Part shown: positions 34,568 through 43,804 of the stretch, one piece after another | Numbering within the stretch: position 1 is the stretch's first letter | How the letters are laid out: every line of letters begins with the position of its first letter | Source of the DNA: CBDDHT01 sp965227905 | GTDB taxonomy: Bacteria; Pseudomonadota; Alphaproteobacteria; Rhizobiales; Methyloligellaceae | Direction of reading: 5' to 3' | Assembly (NCBI GenBank): GCA_965227905.1 | Contig: OZ245780.1 | Span: forward strand, 4,278,001-4,342,000 | Length of the DNA: 64,000 nucleotides | Program-made: the position numbers and the translations under genes | Notes under the pieces: generated by a model | Seen by the model: the letters and a program-made list of their open reading frames with translations, nothing else | Told to the model about the DNA's origin: nothing | Databases searched by the model: none

Positions 34568-35094
34568 TTCCCTGCAAACGAGCTAGAACCCTTTTTGTGC
34601 ATTCTTTGGGGTTCCGGCTCGTCCCCCCCGAGTAACTGTCTTGAGCCACTTGTTGCGGGACTGACCGTCTGGCGTTTTCGCCTTTTTGATCGATCAGCCC
34701 TTCGAGTGCTCCTGTCCGTTTCTCGACGCCTGTTATCGAATGAACCGTTGAGTAATTTATCTCACCGGTTGCATCCGAATTCAACAGCTACCGGACCACT
34801 TCGCAGATGCTGTGAAATCGTGCCTCAGACGGTGACAAGAGCGACGGCAACAGCACCTCAGAATTCCACGATCCGATCCCTAGCCCGAAGCACAACATCA
34901 TGAAACATATGGTATTTAAGGCTGAGTACGCGACCTGAACTGACGTGAATTCCGGCAGGTAGGAGAAGGCTTCCTAGTCGCTCAAGCGGCTCTACAAGCA
35001 GCCTCGCAGAATCGCTTTTCTCGATGTCTGTTGCGGATTTGCCACGTCCCGGTTCAGCCGACTTCTTATTCTGGACAGGCCGTCGTACGGCGGC
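34568..35094. other. Gene-poor intergenic region
   Basis: About 527 bp between the hairpin and the aminotransferase stop. The short open frames here show no domain, no convincing ribosome site and no sustained codon bias. A small GGCG-TTTT-CGCC hairpin with a T-run lies near 34671. A decayed gene or an unrecognised RNA is possible. I can support no gene. Confidence 0.5.
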
Positions 35095-36288
35095 TCAGAC
35101 CGATGATTTTGGGGGGTCATTGTGGGCGAGAAAGGTTGCAATACGATCGATCGCGGTATCGATATTCTCGCTGCTATTGGCGCATGAGATCCGGATGAAA
35201 CCACTTCCCTCTTCGCCAAAATCCGTACCGGCGATTGTCGCGACACCGGCCTCATCCAGCAAGGCAGACTGCAGGTCCCGCTCATTCCATCCTGTCCCGG
35301 CAACATTCGGGAAGGCGTAGAATGCACCTTTCGGCACTGCGCAACTGACGCCCGGCAGTTGGTTCATGCGCTGGGCGACCAAAGAGCGCCGGCGATCAAA
35401 CGCGCCGACCATTTCAGCAACACAGTCCTGCGGTCCCTCAAGAGCGGCGATGCCGGCAAACTGCGCCGAAGCGTTGACGCAGGAATGACTGTTCACTGCC
35501 AGTTTGCGCGCCTGGTTGATTAGGGAGGACGGCCAGACACCGTAGCCGAGCCTCCAGCCTGTCATCGCGTAGGTCTTGCTCCAGCCATTCAGCAGGATGA
35601 CGCGGTCGCGTAGCGCTTCGTATTCCAGGAGGCTCTTGTGCCTCAAACCGTCATAGGTCATCTGGTCGTAGATCTCATCGGCCAGAACAGCGACGTCAGG
35701 CCATTTGGCGAGTCCCTCGACCAGCTTATCGATCTCTGCTGCTGGCGTGACGCCTCCCGTCGGATTGGCTGGTGTGTTCAGGATAATGAGCCGGGTTCTC
35801 TCATTGATCCGATCAAGCAACTCGTCGGCGGAAAATGCAAAGTCATTCGCTTCCCGGATCGGAAGAGGAACCGCTGTCGCCGGACTGAAATCGATCATCG
35901 ACTTGTAGATCGGAAAGCCCGGATCCGGATAGACGATCTCAGCACCGGCCTCAGCAAACATCAGAATGGCAAAGAACATAGTGACCTTGCCACCAGGGAC
36001 CACAAGGATCGTGTCCGGATCGACTCCGACCTCGTAGCGCTTGTGCAGATCGGTAGCGACGGCTTCACGCAGCGGCAGTATTCCATTCGCCGGCGTATAA
36101 CCATGGTGGCCGTCCCTTAGCGCCTTGACCGCCGCTTCGACGATATGAGGCGGTGTCGGGAAATCGGGCTGGCCGATGCCGAGATTGATGATATCGCGCC
36201 CTTCGGCTTCGAGCGCTGCGGCTCGAGCGAGAACAGTGAATGCGTTCTCTTCCCCGAGACGCTCGAAGGCTTTGGCAATTTTGATCAT
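35095..36288 (-). CDS. PLP-dependent class I/II aminotransferase (aspartate aminotransferase-like)
   Basis: This 397-residue fold-type I aminotransferase has substrate-arm residues LGIGQPDFPTP, cofactor-binding ILNTPANPTGG, Tyr/Asp region VLADEIYDQMTY, the PLP Lys in NGWSKTYAMTGWRLGYG and a terminal Arg in GFIRISCA for the substrate carboxylate. This is the subgroup Ib architecture (AspC/AlaT/ArAT-like). The amino donor and acceptor cannot be fixed from sequence. It stands alone, with a 527-bp gene-poor stretch downstream and a secreted-protein gene upstream on the same strand. Confidence 0.9.
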   Translation of the reverse strand: MIKIAKAFERLGEENAFTVLARAAALEAEGRDIINLGIGQPDFPTPPHIVEAAVKALRDGHHGYTPANGILPLREAVATDLHKRYEVGVDPDTILVVPGGKVTMFFAILMFAEAGAEIVYPDPGFPIYKSMIDFSPATAVPLPIREANDFAFSADELLDRINERTRLIILNTPANPTGGVTPAAEIDKLVEGLAKWPDVAVLADEIYDQMTYDGLRHKSLLEYEALRDRVILLNGWSKTYAMTGWRLGYGVWPSSLINQARKLAVNSHSCVNASAQFAGIAALEGPQDCVAEMVGAFDRRRSLVAQRMNQLPGVSCAVPKGAFYAFPNVAGTGWNERDLQSALLDEAGVATIAGTDFGEEGSGFIRISCANSSENIDTAIDRIATFLAHNDPPKSSV

Positions 36289-36392
36289 GATGACAGTGTG
36301 GTGACGGCGGCCTGCTTGAGCAGTCCGAACTGCATCCCATCGGACGCCGACACATTTCCCTAGCAGAAATCAGCACCGACAAAAGTGGCGCT

Positions 36393-36425
36393 CGATAGAT
36401 CGATCGGATGGGAAGTGATCTATCG
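36393..36425 (-). terminator. Hairpin at the 3' end of the secreted-protein gene
   Basis: CGATAGATC and GATCTATCG form a perfect 9-bp inverted repeat with a 15-base loop. On the minus strand it overlaps the stop codon of the secreted-protein gene, and a CTTTTG tract follows about 10 bases further on. Terminator function is tentative. Confidence 0.35.
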
Positions 36426-36923
36426 TTTCAATGCCATGTTCGCAAGCGGCGTATACTTGCCGGAACCGGCGTCAAACTGCGTGATCTTCACCGTATGTTT
36501 TGATCGGTTGGACAAGGTGATCACCATGCGGCCGTTAAATTCCTTGCTCGAAATGCGCAGGTAGACACCATTCCCCTTTGCCGATCCACGCACGCTCCCA
36601 CCAACACCGTAGGTGGACTCGCGCCAGGATCCGGTGATTGTTGTGCCGGATAGACTCAGATTTCCGGTTGCAGAAATCCGATAATCGGTGCCTGCGCAAC
36701 GAAGGGTCTGCGTAATGCTGCCACCGGAAACCTGATATCCGACACGGCAACTGACCCGCTCTGCGCGTCCGCCAAGCGGCGAGACCTGGCCGCTGCCCTT
36801 CCACGATCCGGATAACGCTTTGAATGGATTGGCGCTCGCAGTGCCGGCCGACATCAATGTGGCAGCAACCAGAGTAAAAGCGACAGTCAACGGTTTTGCA
36901 CTCAGCATGGTGTATCCCCGCAT
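36420..36923 (-). CDS. Small secreted protein of unknown function
   Basis: The 167-residue product starts at the ATG at 36923, preceded by AGGAGG; an ATG five codons later is also usable. A Sec signal peptide is clear (LTVAFTLVAATLMSAGTASA, cleavage before NPF). The mature part is about 135 residues of beta-rich sequence beginning FKALSGSWKGSGQVSPLGG and containing two Cys, consistent with a lipocalin-like or beta-barrel periplasmic fold. This pattern is common in Hyphomicrobiales secreted proteins, but I know of no assigned function. It is 70 bp downstream of the large RND transporter gene on the same strand. Confidence 0.75.
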   Translation of the reverse strand: MRGYTMLSAKPLTVAFTLVAATLMSAGTASANPFKALSGSWKGSGQVSPLGGRAERVSCRVGYQVSGGSITQTLRCAGTDYRISATGNLSLSGTTITGSWRESTYGVGGSVRGSAKGNGVYLRISSKEFNGRMVITLSNRSKHTVKITQFDAGSGKYTPLANMALKR

Positions 36924-36993
36924 GCGACCTCCTGTTTCACGAGCCGGGTCGGCCTTTGGTTCATCGGACAATCCGGCACAAAAGGCCGGAATA

Positions 36994-39297
36994 TCAGACC
37001 TCGCTTCGCACCAAACCCAGTTTACGCAACGACAATATGACAGCCGGAAGAATCAACACGTCGCCAAGTAAGGCTGCCGCTAATGTGGTCATGAAGAGAG
37101 TGCCAAACAACCGCATGGCAGGCAAATCACTGAATACGGTCACGGCCAATCCCACCACGAGTACGAGCGTCGTCACGATAAGAACGGGTCCGATCCGGGA
37201 TATCGTGTGATGCACGGCTTCGGCGACCGTCGCGTTGCGGTCCGTTTCAATCTGGAAGCGATTGAAAAAGTGGATCGAGTCGTCGACTGCAATTCCGAAT
37301 GCGACCGTCAGAGCAATGACGCTGGCATATTCGAGACCGCCACCCGTCAGATAGATAACCGTGCCGGCGGCAACAATGGGAAACAGATTTGGAATAATGC
37401 TCAGAATCGCGATGCGCAGCGAGCGGAACGCCGCGCCGATCAGAACAATCACCACAACGATTGCAACCATCAGTCCGCGATTGAGCTGCGCGATCATGTT
37501 TGAGCTTTGCATGGCTGAAACGGCCGAAAGCCCTGTGACGGTAAAGGTGATATCGGGATAGCGCTCACGAAGCGCACCGAGCCTTGAGTCCAGATCTCGC
37601 AGCATGCCAACCGAGTCGCCTGCATCCAGATTTGGCAGACGCCCCGTAACGAGGGCTGCGTTGGCTTCATTATTGACGAAGCGTTGAACGAGATGCACCG
37701 GCATGCGACCGAGATAGTCGGCCAGGTCAGCCGGTGTGGCTTTGTCGATGTCGGCAAGCCAGCGGCGAAGGGTTTCGACCGACCAGATATTGCCGATGCC
37801 TGCCTGTTCCTCGAGAGATTCATGCGAGTCTTTGATGGCCGCCGTGATCTCGGGCGTCGTGACCGTCTTGCCCTTCTTCCATTCGAGCATCACATGGATC
37901 GGAAGCGCACCGGTGAGTTTTTCATCGAGTCGTTCCGATGCGGCAACGGACTGCTTGGTATCCGGAACCTGATCGCTCAGCCGGTAACTCGGTTTGAGTT
38001 GCAGATGGAACGCCGTGAATATGACGACCAGAACGACACCGATTGACGCGACCTGCAGATGACGCGGCTCGATCCATGCGGCCAGAGCGGCACAGCCGCG
38101 TTCGAGGCGGGCCAGGGCCTGGCCGCGCGTTCTCTCCGTCTGCTTAAAGTTCTCGCCGTCCTTGAACAGAAGCACGACCATGACCGGAACCACGACAATC
38201 ACGGCGATGAAAGCCAGGAGTGTCGAAAGGGAGGCGGCAAATCCAAAAGTCCGAATGAGACCGGAGTCAGTCAGCGTGAGCGACAGAAACGCGATAGACG
38301 TCGTCAGCGATGTCAGGACACAAGCCGGACCGACGGTCTTGACCGCATGACGCGCAGCTTCAAACCGGTCGTCCCCAGCAGACAGCCGCCGTCTTATCGA
38401 AAAGATCATATGCATCGCATCGGTGAAGGCAATCACCATCACCAGAGGCGGTATGACGTTGATGAATGTGTTCAGACGCAGATCGAACCATCCGAGCAAA
38501 CCGATAGCCCACAGAACGGAAACAGCCGTACAGACGGACGTGATCACGACGATCTTCACGCGCCGGAAGAAGGCCAGTGCGATAACGAGGCCGACCAGAA
38601 AGCCGGATGTATTGTAGATCAATCGGTCGCGCCGGATCGCCTCGCGGATCTCGCGCTGCATGACCGGCGCTCCGGCGAGCTGCACTTTGATCCCTGCCGG
38701 CTCGAGTATCTCCCGCGCGATTGCATCGATCTCGTTGATTGCCGGCGAGTTACCGACATTCGCGATGACCTCGGGCTTGAGAGACAGGATCAGCAATGTG
38801 ATCTGGCTATTGCCTTTGCCCGGCAACGATAGCAGTCGGTCGCCCACAAGAGGATGAGCCAAGGCTCTCTTCGAGAGTTTCTCGAAGGCTTCACCCTCCG
38901 GCAGTTCCGCGGGAAACAAAGCTTCCGGAATGCCGTCCGCATCCGGTTGTAGACGCATGGAAAAGATCGACAGGACACCGTCAATGGCCTCTACCAGCTC
39001 AAGATCCAGATGCAGGGTGCGGATTTCTTCCAGCAACTCCGGGCGCATCAATGTCGGCGCCTCTGCGACAACGAGCACATCGAATTCGCTGGTCGGAAAT
39101 CTATCGCTCAGCTTCTTGTAGGCTTCATATTCGGGAGTCGATGAGCGAAAGAGTTCGCTCAATGAGTGGTCTGTCTTGACCTTGGTGACGCCGATGGCGC
39201 ACATGACGGAGAACACAACAAAAATGGCAACGGCGATCTTCGGCCTGCGCAAGGCGGCCAATCCGACGCGTTCGATTCCGAAACCGAGAGAGGACAT
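36994..39297 (-). CDS. RND superfamily (MMPL/Patched-like) transporter
   Basis: This 767-residue protein has 12 membrane helices in two homologous halves. Each half has one N-terminal helix, a large periplasmic domain (about residues 35-220 and 425-600) and five helices. Motifs include AFTDAMHMIFSIRRRL in half 1 and the equivalent AFGIAVDDSIHFFNRF in half 2, typical of the MMPL/HpnN branch. Members export hydrophobic molecules such as hopanoids, lipids or pigments, driven by protons. No membrane-fusion protein gene is adjacent, which favours the MMPL/HpnN branch over drug efflux RND pumps. Confidence 0.87.
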   Translation of the reverse strand: MSSLGFGIERVGLAALRRPKIAVAIFVVFSVMCAIGVTKVKTDHSLSELFRSSTPEYEAYKKLSDRFPTSEFDVLVVAEAPTLMRPELLEEIRTLHLDLELVEAIDGVLSIFSMRLQPDADGIPEALFPAELPEGEAFEKLSKRALAHPLVGDRLLSLPGKGNSQITLLILSLKPEVIANVGNSPAINEIDAIAREILEPAGIKVQLAGAPVMQREIREAIRRDRLIYNTSGFLVGLVIALAFFRRVKIVVITSVCTAVSVLWAIGLLGWFDLRLNTFINVIPPLVMVIAFTDAMHMIFSIRRRLSAGDDRFEAARHAVKTVGPACVLTSLTTSIAFLSLTLTDSGLIRTFGFAASLSTLLAFIAVIVVVPVMVVLLFKDGENFKQTERTRGQALARLERGCAALAAWIEPRHLQVASIGVVLVVIFTAFHLQLKPSYRLSDQVPDTKQSVAASERLDEKLTGALPIHVMLEWKKGKTVTTPEITAAIKDSHESLEEQAGIGNIWSVETLRRWLADIDKATPADLADYLGRMPVHLVQRFVNNEANAALVTGRLPNLDAGDSVGMLRDLDSRLGALRERYPDITFTVTGLSAVSAMQSSNMIAQLNRGLMVAIVVVIVLIGAAFRSLRIAILSIIPNLFPIVAAGTVIYLTGGGLEYASVIALTVAFGIAVDDSIHFFNRFQIETDRNATVAEAVHHTISRIGPVLIVTTLVLVVGLAVTVFSDLPAMRLFGTLFMTTLAAALLGDVLILPAVILSLRKLGLVRSEV

Positions 39298-39563
39298 TAC
39301 GCAGTACTACTCGCTGCGGTCGTTGAACAAAGTGTGCGAGAGCGCCGAATGATCCTGGCGATCCCCTTCCCCGCACCCATCATGCAAACAAAAGGCTTAA
39401 AATGAAACTTACAATGCCTTCACATGTCAGAAACATGTTCGTAAGCGCAAGCAGTGCATTTGGTTAACATGTTGAGATCCTTGATTAAGCTGCAGAGCCC
39501 CAAGGCTGATGCCATTCACGCATCGCAGCGCCAATCACCGCAAAAACCAGCTCGGAGACCGGA

Positions 39564-41075
39564 ATGACCCCTATCGACATGGTCTATCGGGCAGCAAGAA
39601 CCTTTGTGAACGCAACCGCCGTCGAGGCAGATGACGTCAAGTTGACCTATGCCCAGCTGCTCGATCGCGTCCTGCCACTGGCGGCCGCCCTGCAGCAACG
39701 CGACCCGACGCCTGGCTCCCGTGTGGGGCTCTGCGCATACAACACGCTCGACAATCTGATCGCATTTCTCGCCATTTTCGCGGCAGGCAAGACCTGGGTG
39801 CCGCTCTATCCGCGTCTTGGGGCGGCGGAACTGCCGAAAATGGCCGAATTCAGCGAAGCCGGGATTCTCATCGTTGAAGCGCAGAGCCTTGATCACTTTG
39901 CGGGCCTCAATGCGGAGATCATTGTCATCGGCGACAATGGCCCGGGCACGCTTTCAGCACTTGAAGCCGCCGCAGCAGGTCGCCGTCCGCAGCACCATGC
40001 CAGACCGCTCGACGCGACCCAGGCCCTCAAATTCACCGGTGGTACAACAGGCCGACCCAAGGGCGTCATGCAGCCTTATCGGGCCTGGAACACAAATATC
40101 GTCACGCAGATCGGCGCCTGGGACATGAAACCGGGCGACCGGACCCTGCTTGCAACACCCATGACCCATGGGTCGGGAACCTACATCATGCCGACCTTGG
40201 CAACGGGTGGAACGCTGGTGATCGTCGACCGGCTGAGACCGCCCGACCTCCTGGCAACACTGCACGATCAATCGATTGCGACGGTCTTTCTGCCACCAAC
40301 CGCCATTCAGACCATGGCAGACCTGCCAGAAGCTGCGCAAATGTCCTTTCCTGCACTGCGGTCGCTCATCTATGGCGCCGGCCCGATGCGCACGGAGGCT
40401 GTGGCAAAGGCACAAAGCGTCTTCGGTCCCTGCATCGCGACGACTTACGGCCAGACAGAAGCGCCTCAGATCGCGACTTGTCTCAGCGCGGAAGAGCTTT
40501 GCCAGCCAGATCGTCAGGCAAGCGTCGGCCGTGAAACACTGCTCACGCGCGTTGGGATTATGGACCCGTCGGGCGCACTACTACCGCCTGGCGAGATTGG
40601 CGAAGTCGTTCTGAGAGGCGACCTCATTATGACGGGATATTGGAATCAACCCGACAAGACGGCAGAAACGATTATCGATGGCTGGCTTCACACCGGCGAT
40701 CTTGGTTCGCTTCAGGAAGATGGGCTCTTGTTTCTCAAGGGACGAGACAGAGAGGTCATCATCACTGGCGGGTTCAACGTCTATCCGAGCGATGTGGAGC
40801 ATGTGCTTGGATCACATCCCGGCGTCAAGGACTGTGCGGTCTTCGGCGTCCCGGACGACAAATGGGGCGAAGCGATCCATGCCGCTGTTGAACTGACGGT
40901 GCCGACCGAAGCGGCTGCCCTCGTCGATCACGTCAAATCGGCACTCGGTTCGATCAAAGCGCCCAAAGCCATCCAGGTCGTGGAGGCTCTACCGCGCAAT
41001 GCCTATGGGAAGCTGCAACGCCAGGAACTCATTGACGCAACCCTGCAAGCCCGCGAAGGCAAAGGAAGCTACTGA
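39564..41075 (+). CDS. AMP-forming acyl-CoA synthetase / acid-CoA ligase
   Basis: This 503-residue member of the ANL superfamily has phosphate loop FTGGTTGRPKGVM (about residues 155-167), adenine motif TTYGQTEAP, hinge region GWLHTGDLG...LKGRDREVIITGG and the catalytic Lys in PRNAYGKLQRQ. It activates a carboxylic acid to the acyl-AMP and then the CoA thioester. GGAGACCGGA precedes the ATG. Its stop overlaps the start of a citryl-CoA-lyase-like gene by one base (TGATG), so the two probably act in sequence, making and then cleaving a CoA thioester. The acid is unknown. Confidence 0.9.
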   Translation: MTPIDMVYRAARTFVNATAVEADDVKLTYAQLLDRVLPLAAALQQRDPTPGSRVGLCAYNTLDNLIAFLAIFAAGKTWVPLYPRLGAAELPKMAEFSEAGILIVEAQSLDHFAGLNAEIIVIGDNGPGTLSALEAAAAGRRPQHHARPLDATQALKFTGGTTGRPKGVMQPYRAWNTNIVTQIGAWDMKPGDRTLLATPMTHGSGTYIMPTLATGGTLVIVDRLRPPDLLATLHDQSIATVFLPPTAIQTMADLPEAAQMSFPALRSLIYGAGPMRTEAVAKAQSVFGPCIATTYGQTEAPQIATCLSAEELCQPDRQASVGRETLLTRVGIMDPSGALLPPGEIGEVVLRGDLIMTGYWNQPDKTAETIIDGWLHTGDLGSLQEDGLLFLKGRDREVIITGGFNVYPSDVEHVLGSHPGVKDCAVFGVPDDKWGEAIHAAVELTVPTEAAALVDHVKSALGSIKAPKAIQVVEALPRNAYGKLQRQELIDATLQAREGKGSY

Positions 41076-41845
41076 TGTCAAAATCCGATATTCCGACAAC
41101 CGCGCTCTGCCGCCACAGCCTGACAAACATCCACTACCGGGAGAAGGACCTGGTGAGCGAACTGCTCACTGGCGAGTCGGATTTTGTGAAGGTGATGGCG
41201 GAACACATCCTCGCCCGCACGCTCAGCCCCGAAGAAATCCGCGTCCTCAATGCGATCCTCATTGCGATCATGGAACATGGCCTGACACCTAGCGCCATCG
41301 CGACGCGGCAGATCTACATGAGTGCACCTGAAAACCTGCAAGGCGCTGTGGCTGCGGGCCTGATGGCCGTCGGCAGCAGCTTTGTCGGCACGATGGAGAA
41401 CAACGCGGTGCTCTTGTCTGAACTCGTGGCTCTGCCCGACGAAACGGCGAGACGCGAGGCTGCGCAACGGATTATTGCCGAACATCGGGAAAACCGGACA
41501 CCCTTCCCGGGATTCGGTCACCACCTGCATAAGCCGGACGATCCACGCGCACAGCGGCTCATGGAAATGGGCCGGGAGGCCGGGTTCGATCAGGGATATC
41601 TCGATTGCCTGGAAATTCTCAGCGAGGAAATCGATGCGGCGCTTGGCAAGCACCTGACCATCAATGCGACGGGCGTCACGGCTGCACTACTCGGCGAGAT
41701 GAACGTACCGGTAAGACTCATGCGAGGCTTTGCAGTGATCTCACGCGCAGCGGGCCTCGTTGCACATATCGCCGAAGAGCAGGAGCGTCCATCAGCCCGT
41801 TTCGTCTGGGATCTTGTAGACCACACGATGCCTTACGAGGCTTGA
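41075..41845 (+). CDS. Citryl-CoA lyase / citrate synthase-like protein
   Basis: This 256-residue short citrate synthase-fold protein has the first active-site His in AIMEHGLTPSAIATR and the second in PGFGHHLHKPDDPRAQRL. Where citrate synthases have the catalytic Asp (NVDF or NVDG), this one reads INATGVTAALL, so that Asp appears replaced by Thr. Family members named citryl-CoA lyase cleave citryl-CoA-type thioesters to acetyl-CoA and a keto acid. The missing Asp makes the exact reaction uncertain. It is coupled to the upstream acyl-CoA synthetase and overlaps the convergent thiD by 13 bp. Confidence 0.82.
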   Translation: MSKSDIPTTALCRHSLTNIHYREKDLVSELLTGESDFVKVMAEHILARTLSPEEIRVLNAILIAIMEHGLTPSAIATRQIYMSAPENLQGAVAAGLMAVGSSFVGTMENNAVLLSELVALPDETARREAAQRIIAEHRENRTPFPGFGHHLHKPDDPRAQRLMEMGREAGFDQGYLDCLEILSEEIDAALGKHLTINATGVTAALLGEMNVPVRLMRGFAVISRAAGLVAHIAEEQERPSARFVWDLVDHTMPYEA

Positions 41846-42645
41846 GGCGGCCACAGAGCATGGAAATGATGCACGGGGCCGCTGCCGTTTCCAATCTTGA
41901 GCTCGTCTGCGTGTCGTAGGCTCTCGGTCACATAGGCCTTGGCTGAGGCTACGGCATCGGAAAGTGTCTCGCCCTTTGCCATGAAGGCGGCAATGGCAGA
42001 CGAAAGCGTGCAGCCGGTTCCGTGACTATTCTCGGTCTCCACACGCGGCGCACGCAACACGTGCCACTGTTCGCCATCGAGGAGAATATCAACGGCGTCG
42101 GCGCCTTCCCCATGGCCGCCCTTTATCAGCACAGCCCGGGCACCAAGGGCGAGCAATTCCTCTGCCTGGCTTCGCATCGCGGTTTCATCCGGCGCAATCG
42201 CACTGTCTAGCAGTCTTGCGACCTCCTGCAGGTTGGGTGTGATCAGATCGGCAAGGGGAAAGAGCTCTTCGACCAGCGCGCGCTCTGCCCCTGCGTCGAG
42301 GAGAGGATCGCCCGAGGTCGCCACCATGACGGGATCGAGCACGACCGGCGCCCCCTTCCACTGCCGGAGACCGTCCGCAACCGCCTCGATCGCCTCAATG
42401 CCACCGACCATTCCGATCTTGACCGCTTTGACGGCCAAATCCGAGAAAACCGCATCCAACTGATCATGGATGAAGGGGCCGGGAACGGGATGAATCGCCC
42501 GGACCCCGGTCGTATTCTGGGCCGTTAAAGCCGCGATTACGGATGCGCCATAGACGCCGAGCGCCGAAAAGGTCTTGAGATCCGCCTGAATTCCGGCACC
42601 GCCCGAAGAATCGGAACCGGCAATGGTCACTGCTATAGCCGTCAT
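41833..42645 (-). CDS. thiD: Bifunctional hydroxymethylpyrimidine kinase/phosphomethylpyrimidine kinase
   Basis: This 270-residue ribokinase-fold enzyme begins AVTIAGSDSSGGAGIQADLKTF, the ThiD signature, followed by SALGVYGASVIAALTAQNT and the anion-hole/catalytic region NSHGTGCTLSSAIAAFMAKG. It phosphorylates HMP to HMP-P and HMP-PP for thiamine synthesis. It stands alone, with no other thi genes nearby and no recognisable TPP riboswitch in the 37-bp gap upstream. Confidence 0.95.
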   Translation of the reverse strand: MTAIAVTIAGSDSSGGAGIQADLKTFSALGVYGASVIAALTAQNTTGVRAIHPVPGPFIHDQLDAVFSDLAVKAVKIGMVGGIEAIEAVADGLRQWKGAPVVLDPVMVATSGDPLLDAGAERALVEELFPLADLITPNLQEVARLLDSAIAPDETAMRSQAEELLALGARAVLIKGGHGEGADAVDILLDGEQWHVLRAPRVETENSHGTGCTLSSAIAAFMAKGETLSDAVASAKAYVTESLRHADELKIGNGSGPVHHFHALWPPQAS

Positions 42646-42682
42646 GGCCGCAGACTAGGCCGTAATTCGTGTCTGCAACAGC

Positions 42683-43600
42683 CTAGCCGATCACCTGAAG
42701 TGCCGGGAACATTTCGAGCAGCCAGATCCCGATCGTGTTGATCGAACCCGTCAGGAACAGGATGCCGGTCACCACGAGCAATCCGCCCATGACTTTTTCG
42801 ACCACGCCCAGATGGCGCCGGAACCGTTTCATGAAGCCCATGAACGGGCCAATGAGGACAGCCGCCAGGATGAACGGAATGCCAAGACCGAGCGAATAGA
42901 CGGCCAGCAAGCCCATTCCCTTTGTCACGGTTGCTTCCGTCGCTGCAAAGGTGAGGATCGTTGCCAGAACCGGCCCGATGCAGGGCGTCCAGCCGAATGC
43001 AAAGGCCAGGCCCATGACATAGGCACCGAGGAAACTGGCACGTTCCACCTTGGCGTCGATGCTGGCCTGACGATACAGCAGCGGAATTTTGACGATTCCC
43101 AGGAAATGCAGCCCGAAAACCGAAATGATCAGACCTGCCGCTATGGCGAGTTCGGCTTTGTAGATGGCGATAAACTGGCCAATAACGGACGCTGCAGCAC
43201 CCAGGGACACGAAAACGGTTGAGAAACCCAGGACGAAGAAGACAGCGGCCGCGATGACGCGGGCATAAGCATTTGAATCCTTGCCCTCACCGTCACCCGT
43301 CATTTCGTCGAAGGTGGTTCCACCCAGATAGCCGAGATATGGCGGTACAAGCGGCAGAACGCAGGGCGAAAGGAAACTGATCAAACCGGCAAGTGCGGCG
43401 CCAATAATCGTTACGTCAAGCCCGCGGACTTCGCCGATTCCTATGGCACTGGTGAGATACCAGACGCCAAAGACGAAAGCCAAAACGATGGCGCCGATGC
43501 CGACAAGCACCATCAGGCCGCCTGCCACGGACCCCATGGCGGATCCGGACTTCGTGTTCGCCTGTTCTTCTTGCACTGCCACAGCAGCTTCCTCCGTCAC
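42683..43600 (-). CDS. ccdA: CcdA-type cytochrome c biogenesis / thiol-electron transporter
   Basis: This 305-residue membrane protein has a cytoplasmic N-terminal tail, one extra helix (residues about 24-48) and then the DsbD/CcdA core of six helices. The two redox Cys are present in FLSPCVLPLVPPYLGYL and FGWTPCIGPVLATIL. CcdA carries electrons from cytoplasmic thioredoxin to the periplasm for haem-ligation apo-cytochromes or other disulfide reductants. It is divergent from the selenoprotein-like peroxiredoxin gene, with about 200 bp between them; whether the redox theme is functional is unknown. Confidence 0.9.
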   Translation of the reverse strand: MTEEAAVAVQEEQANTKSGSAMGSVAGGLMVLVGIGAIVLAFVFGVWYLTSAIGIGEVRGLDVTIIGAALAGLISFLSPCVLPLVPPYLGYLGGTTFDEMTGDGEGKDSNAYARVIAAAVFFVLGFSTVFVSLGAAASVIGQFIAIYKAELAIAAGLIISVFGLHFLGIVKIPLLYRQASIDAKVERASFLGAYVMGLAFAFGWTPCIGPVLATILTFAATEATVTKGMGLLAVYSLGLGIPFILAAVLIGPFMGFMKRFRRHLGVVEKVMGGLLVVTGILFLTGSINTIGIWLLEMFPALQVIG

Positions 43601-43704
43601 TTTGCGCCGCCAGAGGTCCCACCTAACGGGCTAATTCGATCAGCACAATTCATATTCTGTTGATCTGACCATAAGTGATTTCCCCCAAATCACAATTTGC
43701 TGCT

Positions 43705-43733
43705 TTGACCAGTAACGATCCGAGGCCTAAATT
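43705..43733 (+). promoter_or_regulatory. Candidate sigma70-type promoter of the selenoprotein gene
   Basis: TTGACC, 17 bases, TAAATT, placed about 70 bp before the ATG at 43805. Spacing is optimal and both hexamers fit the consensus well. Confidence 0.5.
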
Positions 43734-43804
43734 AGTTCCGTGTTCTACCTATCGACCGGTCTGTGAGATGTGCCTCGCTGACCGGTATTCATTTGGAGAC
43801 ATGC

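Noticed and set aside
34527..34784. 85-codon minus-strand frame
   Set aside because: It runs through the terminator hairpin and shows no recognisable features.
34595..34903. 102-codon plus-strand frame in the gene-poor region
   Set aside because: No ribosome site, no domain, Ser/Arg/Leu-rich shadow-like composition.
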